From Paenibacillus lactis (GTDB taxonomy: Bacteria > Bacillota > Bacilli > Paenibacillales > Paenibacillaceae), in the NCBI RefSeq assembly GCF_017873605.1, contig NZ_JAGGKI010000002.1, positions 372,001-436,000 of the forward strand: 64,000 bases of DNA. The letters are read 5' to 3'. Under the pieces are notes generated by a model. The model was not told the origin of the DNA. It ran no database searches and saw only the letters and a list, made by a program, of their open reading frames with translations. The position numbers and the translations under genes are program-made. This document shows, piece after piece, positions 1 through 9,670 of the stretch. The first letter of the stretch is position 1. Each line of letters starts with the position of its first letter.

Positions 1-47
1 CGTGGGCGGGAATCTATGAAGAGTAGCGGAAGAGAGGGGAATGATCG

Positions 48-1013
48 ATGGAACAGGCTGTTTTGAACCAAGGTGCCGGGAAATTCGGCAAGGGGGCGTA
101 TTCGTTAAAGCTGCTGGGGGGATTTGATCAGAGTGTATTCGAGTATGCCGGGGAGGATGGGTCCCGTTTCGTATTAAAGTTTCTGGATGCCGCCAAATAC
201 CGGAAGGCTGACATCATCCGGGAGCAGACCTGGATGGCCCATCTGGCCGGACACGGGCTTCGCATCGCGGAATCGTTAACCTCACATCAGGGACTCCTTA
301 TCGAAGAGGTAGCCCATGGCGGACAGTTATTTTATGTGATCGCCTTTACGATGGCCCCGGGCCGGCCGTTAACCGATCTGGAATCGGATGCTGCCGTGAT
401 CGAGCGCTGGGGACGCGGTCTGGGCAGGATGCATGCGCTCGGCAAGCACGGTTCCGCCGCTCTCCTTCACCAAATGGGCTTTGCCCATTGGAACAGCCAT
501 CCGATCTTTACGGATGAATTTCCGGCTGCCGCCGGCGAAAAGGTGCACACCCGTTGGAAGGAGTATCTAAAGGAGCTGTCCTCCCTCCCCCAAGATCCGC
601 AAGGCTACGGCATCGTCCATAATGATCTGCATCATCGCAATTTCCATGTCCACGACGGCGACATCGTCTTTTTCGACTTCGGAGACATTGGCTATCACTG
701 GTACGCTTACGATATCGCGATCTCGATCTATCATGCGGTACAGACCGTTCCCGGCCCGAGAAAAGCCGAGTTTGCCTCCCGCTTCTGCGATGCGCTCTTA
801 ACCGGATATCTTCAGGAGCATCCGCTCAGCACCGATTGGATCAAGCGGATTCCTTTTTTCATTGATTTTCGAAACGTATACTCCTTCGTCTACTTCTCCA
901 AATACGTTGACTGGCATGAGCTCGACGAACGGACCCGGAAGTATCTCGCAGGGATGAAAGCCGATATCGAGGCCGGCACTCCGGTCGTTCATTGCCGATA
1001 TCATAATCGATAA
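48..1013 (+). CDS. Aminoglycoside phosphotransferase/choline kinase-family protein
   Basis: A 321-residue cytosolic protein of the APH/choline-kinase-like fold, probably an ATP-dependent kinase of a small molecule. Seen: a candidate ATP-lobe lysine in VLKF (about residue 44), the catalytic-loop motif HNDLHHRN (191-198) with the catalytic Asp at 193, and the metal-binding DFGD (210-213). Length is normal for the family. A GAGGGG ribosome site lies about 10 nt before the ATG. The next gene starts 22 nt downstream, so the two are probably co-transcribed. Related Bacillota proteins include spore-coat-associated CotS-type and Srk-like kinases; the substrate cannot be told from sequence. Confidence 0.85.
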   Translation: MEQAVLNQGAGKFGKGAYSLKLLGGFDQSVFEYAGEDGSRFVLKFLDAAKYRKADIIREQTWMAHLAGHGLRIAESLTSHQGLLIEEVAHGGQLFYVIAFTMAPGRPLTDLESDAAVIERWGRGLGRMHALGKHGSAALLHQMGFAHWNSHPIFTDEFPAAAGEKVHTRWKEYLKELSSLPQDPQGYGIVHNDLHHRNFHVHDGDIVFFDFGDIGYHWYAYDIAISIYHAVQTVPGPRKAEFASRFCDALLTGYLQEHPLSTDWIKRIPFFIDFRNVYSFVYFSKYVDWHELDERTRKYLAGMKADIEAGTPVVHCRYHNR

Positions 1014-1035
1014 GGAAAGCAGGACCTATTTCAAA

Positions 1036-1542
1036 ATGAAATCAACCACGAAGCGAACACGGCGGACCCTCTTTCTTGCGGCGGGGCTGCTCCTCGCAGC
1101 CGCCTTGCTCTATCTGCTGTATCTCCGCCCCACACCGATTAAGACGGATTTCTTTACGACGGTCGACAACGAGCATACGATCATCTTCGAGGCGGTGAAC
1201 GAAGGGATTGCGGACGTGCAGCTGCTGGACGTGCTCGTCAACGGCGGACACCGGCCGGTTAAGGCAGAGCTTGGCGTGAGCTACTCGCTGCACCTTGTCG
1301 GCGGCTCCAACCTGGAGGGCAATCCCGATATCGCGTTTGTCGGGCTCGGGGACATGCCCCTCCATCCGGACCTCTCCCCGGAAGACAAGCAGGCCGCGCT
1401 GAACCAAAGCCCCCGCATCCCGCTGAATTATGGGATACGCCTACTCCACGATGAGCCGATCCGGGCAGTCGAGCTGAAATATCGATACCTGGGGCTGACC
1501 TTCAAGAGGAATATCTCGATGGGGCGTTTTTTTCAAGAATAG
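1036..1542 (+). CDS. Membrane-anchored hypothetical protein
   Basis: A 168-residue protein not recognised as a named family. A basic N-terminus (KRTRR) precedes one hydrophobic segment at about residues 12-30, followed by a roughly 135-residue soluble part rich in beta-prone stretches. This fits a signal-anchored protein with an extracytoplasmic domain. It follows the APH-family gene by 22 nt and is likely in the same transcript. The ribosome site is weak (AGGA about 13 nt upstream). No catalytic motif is evident. Confidence 0.7.
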   Translation: MKSTTKRTRRTLFLAAGLLLAAALLYLLYLRPTPIKTDFFTTVDNEHTIIFEAVNEGIADVQLLDVLVNGGHRPVKAELGVSYSLHLVGGSNLEGNPDIAFVGLGDMPLHPDLSPEDKQAALNQSPRIPLNYGIRLLHDEPIRAVELKYRYLGLTFKRNISMGRFFQE

Positions 1543-1546
1543 CGTG

Positions 1547-2098
1547 TTAGTGGACAACTGACAGAAAGGCTGAGGGCAGGGCGGTCTTAATGTCCTGTTC
1601 CCATTTCGCATTGGCTGCCTCGTCCAAGCTTTCCCGGTGCCAGTATAAAATCAGGACGTTCGCAAGCTCATGTTCATTCGGGACCTGCATATTATACACA
1701 TCCTTCTGCTTATGGAAATCAGCCTGGCCTTGGATGCGTTCTTCTTCCGTATCAAAAATGTACACCGAAATTCGCTCCTCGATGCCTGAGCCTTCCGGCT
1801 GGTTCTCATCCAGTGCATACATCATGGCTTGCACGCCACTTAGCACCCAGTCCGGGCTGATGTGCTTGGAGCGGAGGTCGATCCCTTGCCCCTTCAATGC
1901 TTCTTCCACATCCTCAAGCGTAAACCGTACCTCAGTGGCCTCCCCCGCGGCGGATGAGTCCATCGGGTTATCAGCCTGAGCCCGCCCTTCGGTTTCCTGC
2001 TTCGTAACAGGCCCCCTCGATTCCGCCTGGAAGCATCCTGCCAATGCGAATAGGGCAACCCATAGAAGGGTAAGCATCTTCAACGCTTTCAAAATCAT
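1547..2098 (-). CDS. Hypothetical lipoprotein
   Basis: A 183-residue secreted lipoprotein. The N-terminal hydrophobic segment ends in a lipobox LAGC, with the lipidated Cys at residue 22. A polar, low-complexity linker follows to about residue 55, then a globular domain with no recognised family. An AAAGGGG ribosome site precedes the ATG. It converges on the preceding gene with only 4 nt between the two stops, so read-through in either direction would make antisense RNA. Function unknown. Confidence 0.75.
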   Translation of the reverse strand: MILKALKMLTLLWVALFALAGCFQAESRGPVTKQETEGRAQADNPMDSSAAGEATEVRFTLEDVEEALKGQGIDLRSKHISPDWVLSGVQAMMYALDENQPEGSGIEERISVYIFDTEEERIQGQADFHKQKDVYNMQVPNEHELANVLILYWHRESLDEAANAKWEQDIKTALPSAFLSVVH

Positions 2099-2287
2099 GC
2101 ACCCCTTTTGCTCTTTGCGATCCCGTTCATTAAGGTCTTCTACATTTTTTTAGGCTATATCTTATAGACTCCGGAACGAAAGGCAAGGTTTCAGGTTATA
2201 ACCAAAAAAAATCCCCTCCTATTTATGTGACCAGCTGTGCTTTGTTAAGTTGATATTCACGTGTTTTGGCAGCAATGTTACTTATAA

Positions 2288-2327
2288 ACAAAGAGCCTTC
2301 ACCGCGCTAACGGTAAAGGCTCTTTGT
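2288..2327 (-). terminator. Intrinsic terminator
   Basis: A 12-bp inverted repeat (ACAAAGAGCCTT pairing with AAGGCTCTTTGT), extended by ACCG/CGGT around a short loop. On the minus strand a T-rich tail follows. It lies about 60 bp beyond the stop of the DUF4261-like gene. Confidence 0.85.
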
Positions 2328-2389
2328 TGCAACCCGGCATGGCTGCGGATCTTCACGGCAAGCGAAGAACCATGGCCAACAGCCTTGGA

Positions 2390-3520
2390 TTAGTACTGAA
2401 TTTTAAGCGTGTCCCCATGAACATACACGCCCTCGGAGCGGGTAATCGGCAGCTTATGCTCAGCCGAAAATCCGATGGTTTCCCCAGCCCTTAACGTGAC
2501 GTCCTGCTCAACAACATACAATGAAATATCCATCAAGAATTCACGGAGCTCAGCCGGGGTTACCTGGCTGTCCAGCACCTCAATTTCGTCCTTGCCTAAA
2601 GCTCTCAGCCCATAGGTATATCCGCTCACTCCCGATTCCGTTCCGACCAAACCGAAGTGAACCAGATTTAACAGAGGAAATAGATCTTCCTCCTTCATCA
2701 GCTCTGCCATATCGACAAAAATCTCGGGCTGAAATACCGTTCCGGATGAATAAAGCCCCACCGCATTGGGCAGCTTCAAACAGCTTGCCGCCACTTTCGC
2801 ATACATTTTTCCGCTGTCCAGCGGAGAACCTGTGCGTGTAAATACCGCCACGATCAGCTGCGCAACATGGGTCTGGGTAACCGCAGCCGCCTCGGGCCAC
2901 AAATAGTTTCCTTGCGCGTAATGCTCAGCCTCTCCATCCGGAACCGGAGCCTCAACGAAGCTGACCGCAGCCATACAGCCCTCTGCCTCAAAAACCAGAA
3001 TGCCGTCCTTCTCCTTACTGGAGGCACCATCTTCCTCCTCGGGGGACCAGGTGATATTCCAGTCATGCCGGAGATTGGCCTTGATCTGTTCCAGATCACA
3101 TTCCGGGGAGTTCAGCAGAACAAACCCGTTAAAGATGCCGGATCCGGATGATTCATCTGGCTCGGCCTTGCTGTCCTCTGCGGTTTCTTGTTCATAGGCT
3201 GCCGCCTGCTTCATCCAATACTCCCGGATCATTTCGACCATAGCTATGGCCTCCTGCTCTGCTGTTGCGGGGTTGTAGGGCTGCATCTCGCTAAATACAT
3301 GTCCGCAGTGGTCAGTATCAGAGGAGCTTTCATAGCCGCCGCAGACGCCAAGTAACCATTTCCCGAGCATGGACTTCTTATATTTAAATATGTAGTAATG
3401 CATATCGTGGAGATCAAATTCTCCGGCTATTTCGATTCTGCTGGGCTTGTGGCCGAGCTCCTGTTCATGGGCCAGCCATTCGATCATTGAATCCGTGGCC
3501 GCTTGCTGTTGAGCTGTCAT
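2390..3520 (-). CDS. DUF4261-like hypothetical protein
   Basis: A 376-residue soluble protein. The C-terminal two thirds (about residues 130-370) resemble the DUF4261 family: an opening FVLLNSPE-like strand, a central LWPEA...VTQTHVAQLIVAV segment and a C-terminal beta-rich region. The first roughly 120 residues are a separate helical domain that I do not recognise. There is no signal peptide or membrane segment. The start is supported by GGAGAGG upstream. It is monocistronic with its own terminator. Family function is unknown. Confidence 0.7.
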   Translation of the reverse strand: MTAQQQAATDSMIEWLAHEQELGHKPSRIEIAGEFDLHDMHYYIFKYKKSMLGKWLLGVCGGYESSSDTDHCGHVFSEMQPYNPATAEQEAIAMVEMIREYWMKQAAAYEQETAEDSKAEPDESSGSGIFNGFVLLNSPECDLEQIKANLRHDWNITWSPEEEDGASSKEKDGILVFEAEGCMAAVSFVEAPVPDGEAEHYAQGNYLWPEAAAVTQTHVAQLIVAVFTRTGSPLDSGKMYAKVAASCLKLPNAVGLYSSGTVFQPEIFVDMAELMKEEDLFPLLNLVHFGLVGTESGVSGYTYGLRALGKDEIEVLDSQVTPAELREFLMDISLYVVEQDVTLRAGETIGFSAEHKLPITRSEGVYVHGDTLKIQY

Positions 3521-3757
3521 GTATTCCTCTCCTTAATTTCATCTAGGATTGCACCTGTTATATTCTACCAGCCCCCAGCAGGTTCAGCAACAGAACGGCA
3601 GATGGCCAGCCAATCCACACTCCCGGAGGCTCTGGGGCGGTCGCTGCGGCGACATGTATCCTCAACACATGCGATTATGTCAAAACGCACTCACCATTCC
3701 CCTCCCCCAGCTCCCTCTTATGCAAGCAAACCAATCAAGCTCTCGGTCCCCTCATCC

Positions 3758-4618
3758 CTACGGCCTGTACTGCCGGCGATATTCCCTTGGCGACATGCCG
3801 ACGGTCCGCTTGAACACTTTCCCGAAATGCGAGAAATTGCCGAATCCGGCATGCAAGGCGACATCCGTTACGGAATCGCCGGATTCGCGCAGCAGACGCT
3901 GTGCTTCTTTGATCCGCAGCAGATTCACGTAATCGCTGAAGGTAAAGCCTGTCATCTGTTTAAACAACCGGCTGAGGTAATACGGGCTGATCCGGAAGTC
4001 TTCGGCGACACCGGTCAAGGTGACGGGGCTTTGGTAGTGCCGGTTCAAATACTGCACGATCGCCTGGGCTTTCGGATGAAGAGCCGGCTCGGTGTCCGCC
4101 GGGCGGACCTGGCCCAGATGCCGGCCCCGGTAAGCTTGGAGCAGCAGCTCCAAAGCGCGATGTCGCAGCAGCTGGCCGCTCCCCGCTTGAGGGCGGACCA
4201 TCTCGCCCACCATCTCGTCCACGATGCGCCGGATCGCTTCTCCTTCGGCGGTTGGAAGCCGCAGCAAAGGAACCTCCCAGCGGAAGGGCTCCAGCAAGCT
4301 CTCCTCGAGCTCGGACGAAACCGATAAATCGCCGAATAAGCCTGGGCTTATATACAGGACGACCCGGTCGTGGTCGGGCCGGCCGCTGTCCAGCGTCTTA
4401 TGCACCGCATTCCGGTCGACGAATACGAGGTCCCCCGCCATCACTCTGTACGAGCGGTCCTTAATAAAGTAAATACGCTCCCCGGACAAGAGATAATACA
4501 GCTCATAATGGTCATGAAGATGATCGGTCGCCATCGAGAAATACCCGATCCGGCGATCATATTCAATATCCAGGTATCCGCCCGGATCGCGGTACTCCGC
4601 TTTGAACGGTCTCACCAT
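3758..4618 (-). CDS. AraC-family transcriptional regulator
   Basis: A 286-residue one-component regulator. The N-terminal half is a cupin-like sensor domain (HDHYELYYLLSGER at about residues 34-47), and the C-terminal ~100 residues are an AraC double helix-turn-helix with the family signature GFGNFSHFGKVFKR and a closing MSPREYR. It is divergent from the Gfo/Idh/MocA dehydrogenase at 4747, with 128 bp between starts, so it probably controls that sugar locus in response to a carbohydrate. An excellent GAGGGGGCGAG ribosome site precedes the ATG. Confidence 0.9.
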   Translation of the reverse strand: MVRPFKAEYRDPGGYLDIEYDRRIGYFSMATDHLHDHYELYYLLSGERIYFIKDRSYRVMAGDLVFVDRNAVHKTLDSGRPDHDRVVLYISPGLFGDLSVSSELEESLLEPFRWEVPLLRLPTAEGEAIRRIVDEMVGEMVRPQAGSGQLLRHRALELLLQAYRGRHLGQVRPADTEPALHPKAQAIVQYLNRHYQSPVTLTGVAEDFRISPYYLSRLFKQMTGFTFSDYVNLLRIKEAQRLLRESGDSVTDVALHAGFGNFSHFGKVFKRTVGMSPREYRRQYRP

Positions 4619-4664
4619 GCGCTCGCCCCCTCTTGTTCTGAATTATAGCAAAATATGCGGTGTT

Positions 4665-4678
4665 TGAAAGCGATTACG
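4665..4678. promoter_or_regulatory. Candidate cre (CcpA) site
   Basis: TGAAAGCGATTACG fits the catabolite-responsive element pattern TGNAANCGNWWNCA at all positions but the last. It lies between the divergent AraC regulator and the dehydrogenase that opens the sugar locus. Such a placement would give glucose repression through CcpA. This is a pattern match only. Confidence 0.4.
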
Positions 4679-4746
4679 CATAAAATGCGGAGAAAGAAGT
4701 GTTCCCTTGTTATAGGCTTGAGCTATATTCAAGGAGGCGATTTAAG

Positions 4747-6036
4747 ATGAGCAGCAAAAAACGCTATGTCCTGGTCGGAACCGGGGGCCGGGCCGAATTT
4801 TTCTACGGTGCGCTGGCGGAGCATTTCCGCGATCAATCCGAGCTTGCGGCCTTTTGCGATATCAACCATACCCGCATGAACTATGCCAACCGGCTGCTTC
4901 GCGAGAAATATAACCACCCCGAGGTGCCAACCTACGGCGCCGATCAATTCGACCGGATGATCGAAACGGAGAAGCCGGACTACGTCATCGTGACAAGCAT
5001 TGACAGGACGCATCACAAGTACATTATCCGCGCCATGGAGCTCGGCTGCGACGTCGTAACGGAGAAGCCGATGACCGTCGACGAAGAGAAATGCCAAGCC
5101 ATTCTGGATGCCGCCAAAAGGACGGGCCGAAACATCCGGGTCACCTTCAACTATCGCTATGCGCCCCATCATACCAAGGTGCGGGAGTTGATCATGAACG
5201 ACACCATCGGACAAGTGACGTCGGTCCATTTCGAGTGGCTGCTCAATACGCGCCACGGCGCAGACTACTTCCGCCGCTGGCATCGGGATAAGCGCAATAG
5301 CGGCGGGCTTCTCGTTCATAAATCCACCCATCATTTTGATCTGGTCAATTTCTGGATCGGGTCTCAGCCGGAAACCGTGTTTGCTTTTGGCGATCTCATG
5401 TTTTATGGAAGGGAAAATGCGGAAGCCCGCGGAGTAACGCAGTTCTACAACCGGGCGACCGGAAATCCGGTCGCCAAGGACGATCCCTTCGCGCTCCATT
5501 TGGATTCCAATGACCATCTGAAGGCGATGTATTTGGATGCGGAGCAAGAGGACGGCTACCAGCGGGATCAGAGCGTGTTCGGGGACGGCATTAATATCGA
5601 GGATACGATGGGCGTCCTCGTCCGTTACCGCAACAAAGCCATCCTGACCTATTCCTTGGTCGCCTACCAGCCATGGGAGGGATACCGCCTTGCCATCAAC
5701 GGGACCAAGGGCCGGATCGAGATGTCGGTCATCGAGCAGTCCTACGTCAACTCGGGAGGAGATAAGAAGCTGGAAGGCGCGTTGAAAGGAAAAAGCCTCC
5801 GCGTACTTCCGATGTTCGGGGCTCCGTATGAAGTTGAGGTTGAAGAAAAGGCAGGCGGCCACGGCGGCGGCGATCCGGTTCTGCTGAACGATCTGTTCGG
5901 AGAGGCCGCGGAGGATCCATTCCACCGCGCGGCCAATCATATCGATGGGGCCCGATCGATCCTCACGGGAATTGCAGCCAACCGCGCCATCGCAACCGGT
6001 ATGCCGGTTCATATTCATAGCCTGGTCCGCTTCTAG
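4747..6036 (+). CDS. Gfo/Idh/MocA-family oxidoreductase
   Basis: A 429-residue NAD(P)-dependent sugar or inositol dehydrogenase-like enzyme. The Rossmann fold opens with YVLVGTGGRAEFF; EKPMTVDEEKC (starting about residue 106) carries the conserved EKP, and HKSTHHFDLVNFW includes the usual catalytic-domain histidines. The start at 4747 is chosen because AAGGAGG lies 9 nt upstream; an upstream in-frame start would lack a ribosome site. It is the first gene of a carbohydrate locus and ends in a strong terminator, so it may be transcribed separately from the two-component genes that follow. Substrate unknown. Confidence 0.9.
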   Translation: MSSKKRYVLVGTGGRAEFFYGALAEHFRDQSELAAFCDINHTRMNYANRLLREKYNHPEVPTYGADQFDRMIETEKPDYVIVTSIDRTHHKYIIRAMELGCDVVTEKPMTVDEEKCQAILDAAKRTGRNIRVTFNYRYAPHHTKVRELIMNDTIGQVTSVHFEWLLNTRHGADYFRRWHRDKRNSGGLLVHKSTHHFDLVNFWIGSQPETVFAFGDLMFYGRENAEARGVTQFYNRATGNPVAKDDPFALHLDSNDHLKAMYLDAEQEDGYQRDQSVFGDGINIEDTMGVLVRYRNKAILTYSLVAYQPWEGYRLAINGTKGRIEMSVIEQSYVNSGGDKKLEGALKGKSLRVLPMFGAPYEVEVEEKAGGHGGGDPVLLNDLFGEAAEDPFHRAANHIDGARSILTGIAANRAIATGMPVHIHSLVRF

Positions 6037-6077
6037 GAGCGCATAGGACGGCTTCCCGCCGGCATACACACATCCAT

Positions 6078-6106
6078 AAGGCTGCGTGCTTCACGCAGCC
6101 TTTTTT
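6078..6106 (+). terminator. Intrinsic terminator
   Basis: Perfect 11-bp stem AAGGCTGCGTG/CACGCAGCCTT with a 3-nt loop followed by a T run, 40 bp after the dehydrogenase stop. Confidence 0.93.
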
Positions 6107-6150
6107 GCTGCTTGAACAACAAACAAGTGGCAAACACAAGGAGGGGTTTC

Positions 6151-7968
6151 ATGTTTTTCTCACTAAAAAGCCGACTCATCGGATTGATCGTGGTGCTCTT
6201 CGTACTCTCGTTCGGCACGCTGTCCTTTCTGCTCTTCAGCGAGGCCCGCACCGTCATCCGTTCTTATATCGAGTCCTCCGCCTTGGAAAAGATGGAGGAG
6301 TATGGCTCGTATGTCGATATGGTGCAGATGCAGATTTACGATGCCGCTTCGCTTGTGTTCAACAGCGACACGACCAAGAACTGGGACAGCGCCTTGAATG
6401 ACAAATCGATGACCGAAGGCGAGAAGATGCTGGCCAATCTGGCAATGAGCCGCTTCCTTACTCAGGCAACCAACAGCTATACCAGCATTTCCGATATTTC
6501 GGTATACCGCGAGGACGGCCTGCGAGTCGGTGGTGAGAATCAAGTCGCCTTCGAACCGGCATTCCTGCAGGAGAGGTGGTATCGCAGCTTCTTCGACTTG
6601 GGAGAGCGCTGGCTTCCTGCCCACATCGATGCTCACGAACGAGTTCGGGACCATGGAAATCCGGTCATCAGCCTGTTGATGCCGATCGGCACATTCCACC
6701 ATCAAGCGGCTCAAACGGTCATGAAGGTAAATGTGAGCGAATCCTATTTTCTGGAGCCGCTGAACAGGATTCACTTGGCCAAGAACAGTACGATCTTCCT
6801 TTTGAATGAAAAGGGCGGGCCGATTCTTTCCCAACAAGCGCATGAGCTCGGCGCCGAGGCCGCGCACGAAATAGACCGCATCCGGAGCGGGCCGATGAAA
6901 TCAGGGGTTGTTTATCTGGACAACGCCGAAGGAAAGCGCGACATCCTGGTCTACAAGAAGCTCGGGCGAACCGGATGGATGCTCGCCGGATTGGCGCCGG
7001 AGCAAGAGCTGTATGCCTCGCTTCATAGACTTCAGAGCACGATCATAGCCGTCACGGCCATCCTAGTCCTCGTCTCGCTGTTCGCGGCGGCCTGGCTCTC
7101 CTATGGCGTAACCAAGCCCCTTACCCGTCTCGTGCTGGCGATGAGGCAGGTGCAGCGCGGCGCTTTCGATCAGGCCGAGACGATGTTGCCTCCTGATAAA
7201 AACGTAAAAAGCGAAGTCAGCTACGTTATCTCCACCTTCCGTTATATGATCAGCCGTCTCCGGCAGCATATCCAGAACGAATTCGAGCTCAAGCTGCTTC
7301 GCCAGCAGGCGGAATACAAAGCATTGCTTATGCAGATCAATCCGCATTTCATGTTTAACACGCTTGAGCTCATCAGCAGTCTCGCAATGCAGCGCCGAAC
7401 CGACGATACGGTTCAGGTCATCGAGGATCTCGGCAAAATGATGCGCTTTTCGATGAACACGAGCGATGACCGGGTTGCCCTAGCGGAAGAATTGGGTTAT
7501 GTCCGGCACTATATTTCCATTCTTCAAACCCGCTTCGGCGATAAGCTTCGCATCGATATCGCCGAGGAAGGACGACTGGAAGCACTGATGGTCATTAAGT
7601 TTATCCTTCAGCCGCTCATCGAGAATGCGGTCAAGTACAGCTTCCGGCACCAGCCCATCGCCATCGTGGAAATCCGGGTTACCCGGGAGGCCGACCGGCT
7701 CCGCCTGCGCATTTCCGATAACGGACCCGGCATGCCGAAAGGCATCTTGCGGAAGCTGCGAGATCAGGATGCCACCCCGCAGCTGGACCCGATTCTGGAC
7801 AGCCGGAGCTGGCATATCGGACTAGGGAACGTCATCGCCCGCTGCCACCTGCACTATGGTTCATTGTTCACGGTTAACATCCATGCCGAAGAAGGAACCG
7901 GCACTTGCATCGAGCTGATATTACCGGCACAGGAGGAACGTTATGTACAACGTATTGATTGCGGATGA
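6151..7968 (+). CDS. YesM-type sensor histidine kinase
   Basis: A 605-residue membrane sensor kinase. Two membrane segments (near the N-terminus and about residues 290-315) flank an extracytoplasmic Cache-like sensor region. A HAMP linker follows, then the His_kinase domain with phospho-acceptor His399 in QINPHFMFNTLE and an ATPase domain with N-box IENAVKYS and G-box SDNGPGMP. The start at 6151 has AAGGAGGGG 5 nt upstream; an upstream in-frame codon lacks this. Its 3' end overlaps the response regulator by 26 nt. It probably senses an extracellular sugar or the loaded binding protein and phosphorylates the next gene's product. Confidence 0.93.
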   Translation: MFFSLKSRLIGLIVVLFVLSFGTLSFLLFSEARTVIRSYIESSALEKMEEYGSYVDMVQMQIYDAASLVFNSDTTKNWDSALNDKSMTEGEKMLANLAMSRFLTQATNSYTSISDISVYREDGLRVGGENQVAFEPAFLQERWYRSFFDLGERWLPAHIDAHERVRDHGNPVISLLMPIGTFHHQAAQTVMKVNVSESYFLEPLNRIHLAKNSTIFLLNEKGGPILSQQAHELGAEAAHEIDRIRSGPMKSGVVYLDNAEGKRDILVYKKLGRTGWMLAGLAPEQELYASLHRLQSTIIAVTAILVLVSLFAAAWLSYGVTKPLTRLVLAMRQVQRGAFDQAETMLPPDKNVKSEVSYVISTFRYMISRLRQHIQNEFELKLLRQQAEYKALLMQINPHFMFNTLELISSLAMQRRTDDTVQVIEDLGKMMRFSMNTSDDRVALAEELGYVRHYISILQTRFGDKLRIDIAEEGRLEALMVIKFILQPLIENAVKYSFRHQPIAIVEIRVTREADRLRLRISDNGPGMPKGILRKLRDQDATPQLDPILDSRSWHIGLGNVIARCHLHYGSLFTVNIHAEEGTGTCIELILPAQEERYVQRIDCG

Positions 7969-9526
7969 TGAAATTGAGGTACGCGAAGGGCTAAAGCTCA
8001 AAGTCGACTGGCAAGCCTCCGGGTTTCAGATCACCGGCGAAGCGGCCAACGGCTTGGAAGCGGAGTCCCTGCTGAAAGCCGGCCATTATGACCTGCTGAT
8101 TACCGATATGAGCATGCCCGTTATGGACGGGGTGAAGCTGCTTGACGTGTGCCGGAGCTATATTCCCGACATTCGGATCATGATCATTACCGGCTACGAG
8201 GATTTTCAATACGCAAGAGCGGGCATCCGCAGCCAAGCCGCAGACTATTTGCTTAAGCCCGTAACACGGGACGATCTGAAGTCGGCACTGGAGCGCATCA
8301 AGGCCAGCCTCGATAAGGAGCGGAAAGTGCGGGATGAGTCGGAGATGATGCAGTGGCGACTATCCCAATACTATCAGGAAATGAAAGGGCGATTCCTAAT
8401 GGACTTGGTGAGGGGAGACCGGATTCCCCCCTCCTCGTTATCGGAACGCCTCCGCTTGTTTCATCTGGATGCTTGGCAGGAATCCGAAGTCTGCTTCATC
8501 ACGGCGGGCATCAGATCAACGCGTTCACGGATGGAGGCTGGCGGCCGGGATCTGGAACAGCTCCGCCTTCCGTTTCATATGCTCTGCCATGAACTGGCAC
8601 AGCTTCATTCGGAGAATATCCAGATGTTCCGTGATCATGCCAACGCGGCTACGGTGCATTGCGTTATCGCAAGGGGACTTCAACAGGAGTTCGCCCGCAG
8701 GCTGACGGAACAAGCCGATGCGCTACTGGACGTTGACGTTCTCATCGGAATAGGCCGGCCCGTAACGGGCTTGGCGCGTTGGAAGGAGGGCTATCTCCAT
8801 TCCCTCCTCGCTTGGAACATGGCTTGGCGTCAGGGCGGACCTACCCCTGCCCCGGTAACGGATCACAGCCCGTTATTGCCTGAGGAAACGAGCAGGACAC
8901 TGCATCGCTGTCTCGTTCGCGGACAAATGGATGCCTTCGGGGACATCATTCGGAAGGAACTCCGGGACGCTTTTGCTATTTCCTCTCCCCGGTTCTACCG
9001 CTGCATTTTTCAAATTTCGCTTCTCATGGAATCAATCTTGGCCGACGTACCGCGGGATCTTCCCGAACGCGAGCCGATCGGTCTCTCCCCGGATTGGGTC
9101 CTGCTGATGGAGTCGCCCGAGCAAGCCGAGCGTCTGCTGATGGAGTGGGCGCAGCAGTATGCCTTCGGAGAACGGGAAACACACGCCGAGCAGACGGTGA
9201 TCGAATCGGCCAAGCGGTATATTGAGGAACATTACATGCAGGACCTTACACTGACAAATCTGGCCGAGCAATACAACTACCATCCTACGTATTTTTCGGA
9301 GATGTTCAAGGAAGCGGCAGGTGTCACCTTCATTCAGTACGTCACGGAGATGCGCATGAGGCAAGCGGTTCGCCTTCTGACGGAGACGGGACTCACCGTT
9401 TGGGACATCGCGGAGCTGGTCGGATTCTCCTCCCCCGGCTACTTCAGTTCCAAATTCAAAAAGATGTTTCACATGAGCCCGTCGGACTTCCGCTTGGCAG
9501 CCACCCGAAAAAAACAACAATCATGA
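7943..9526 (+). CDS. YesN-type response regulator with AraC DNA-binding domain
   Basis: A 527-residue regulator. The receiver domain (1-120) carries the acidic pair D8-D9, phospho-acceptor D55 in LLITDMSMP and a conserved K near 110. A long linker of about 300 residues is typical of YesN proteins. The C-terminal AraC helix-turn-helix (about 425-525) contains NYHPTYFSEMFKEAAG and GFSSPGYFSSKFKK. AGGAGG lies upstream of the ATG. It is translationally coupled to the kinase and probably activates the ABC genes 145 bp downstream. Confidence 0.93.
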   Translation: MYNVLIADDEIEVREGLKLKVDWQASGFQITGEAANGLEAESLLKAGHYDLLITDMSMPVMDGVKLLDVCRSYIPDIRIMIITGYEDFQYARAGIRSQAADYLLKPVTRDDLKSALERIKASLDKERKVRDESEMMQWRLSQYYQEMKGRFLMDLVRGDRIPPSSLSERLRLFHLDAWQESEVCFITAGIRSTRSRMEAGGRDLEQLRLPFHMLCHELAQLHSENIQMFRDHANAATVHCVIARGLQQEFARRLTEQADALLDVDVLIGIGRPVTGLARWKEGYLHSLLAWNMAWRQGGPTPAPVTDHSPLLPEETSRTLHRCLVRGQMDAFGDIIRKELRDAFAISSPRFYRCIFQISLLMESILADVPRDLPEREPIGLSPDWVLLMESPEQAERLLMEWAQQYAFGERETHAEQTVIESAKRYIEEHYMQDLTLTNLAEQYNYHPTYFSEMFKEAAGVTFIQYVTEMRMRQAVRLLTETGLTVWDIAELVGFSSPGYFSSKFKKMFHMSPSDFRLAATRKKQQS

Positions 9527-9670
9527 TCCGAAGAAATGAGATTCCGCCTTCCGGACTCCCCCGTTATGATGAATGCAACGGATCGTGCACCGCGCCATTT
9601 GTAAGCGGTCACAATGCGCTGATCGAACTACCGGTCAGGCTACCACTGCATCATACCCGAAGGGAGGCTC

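Noticed and set aside
1-47. Tail of an upstream gene
   Set aside because: Plus-strand frames reach stops at 17-19 and 24-26, either of which could end a gene entering from the left, but the piece is too short to assign.
4729-6069. A 446-codon open frame on the minus strand
   Set aside because: Antisense to the Gfo/Idh/MocA dehydrogenase, whose motifs are unmistakable. The reverse frame shows no domain.
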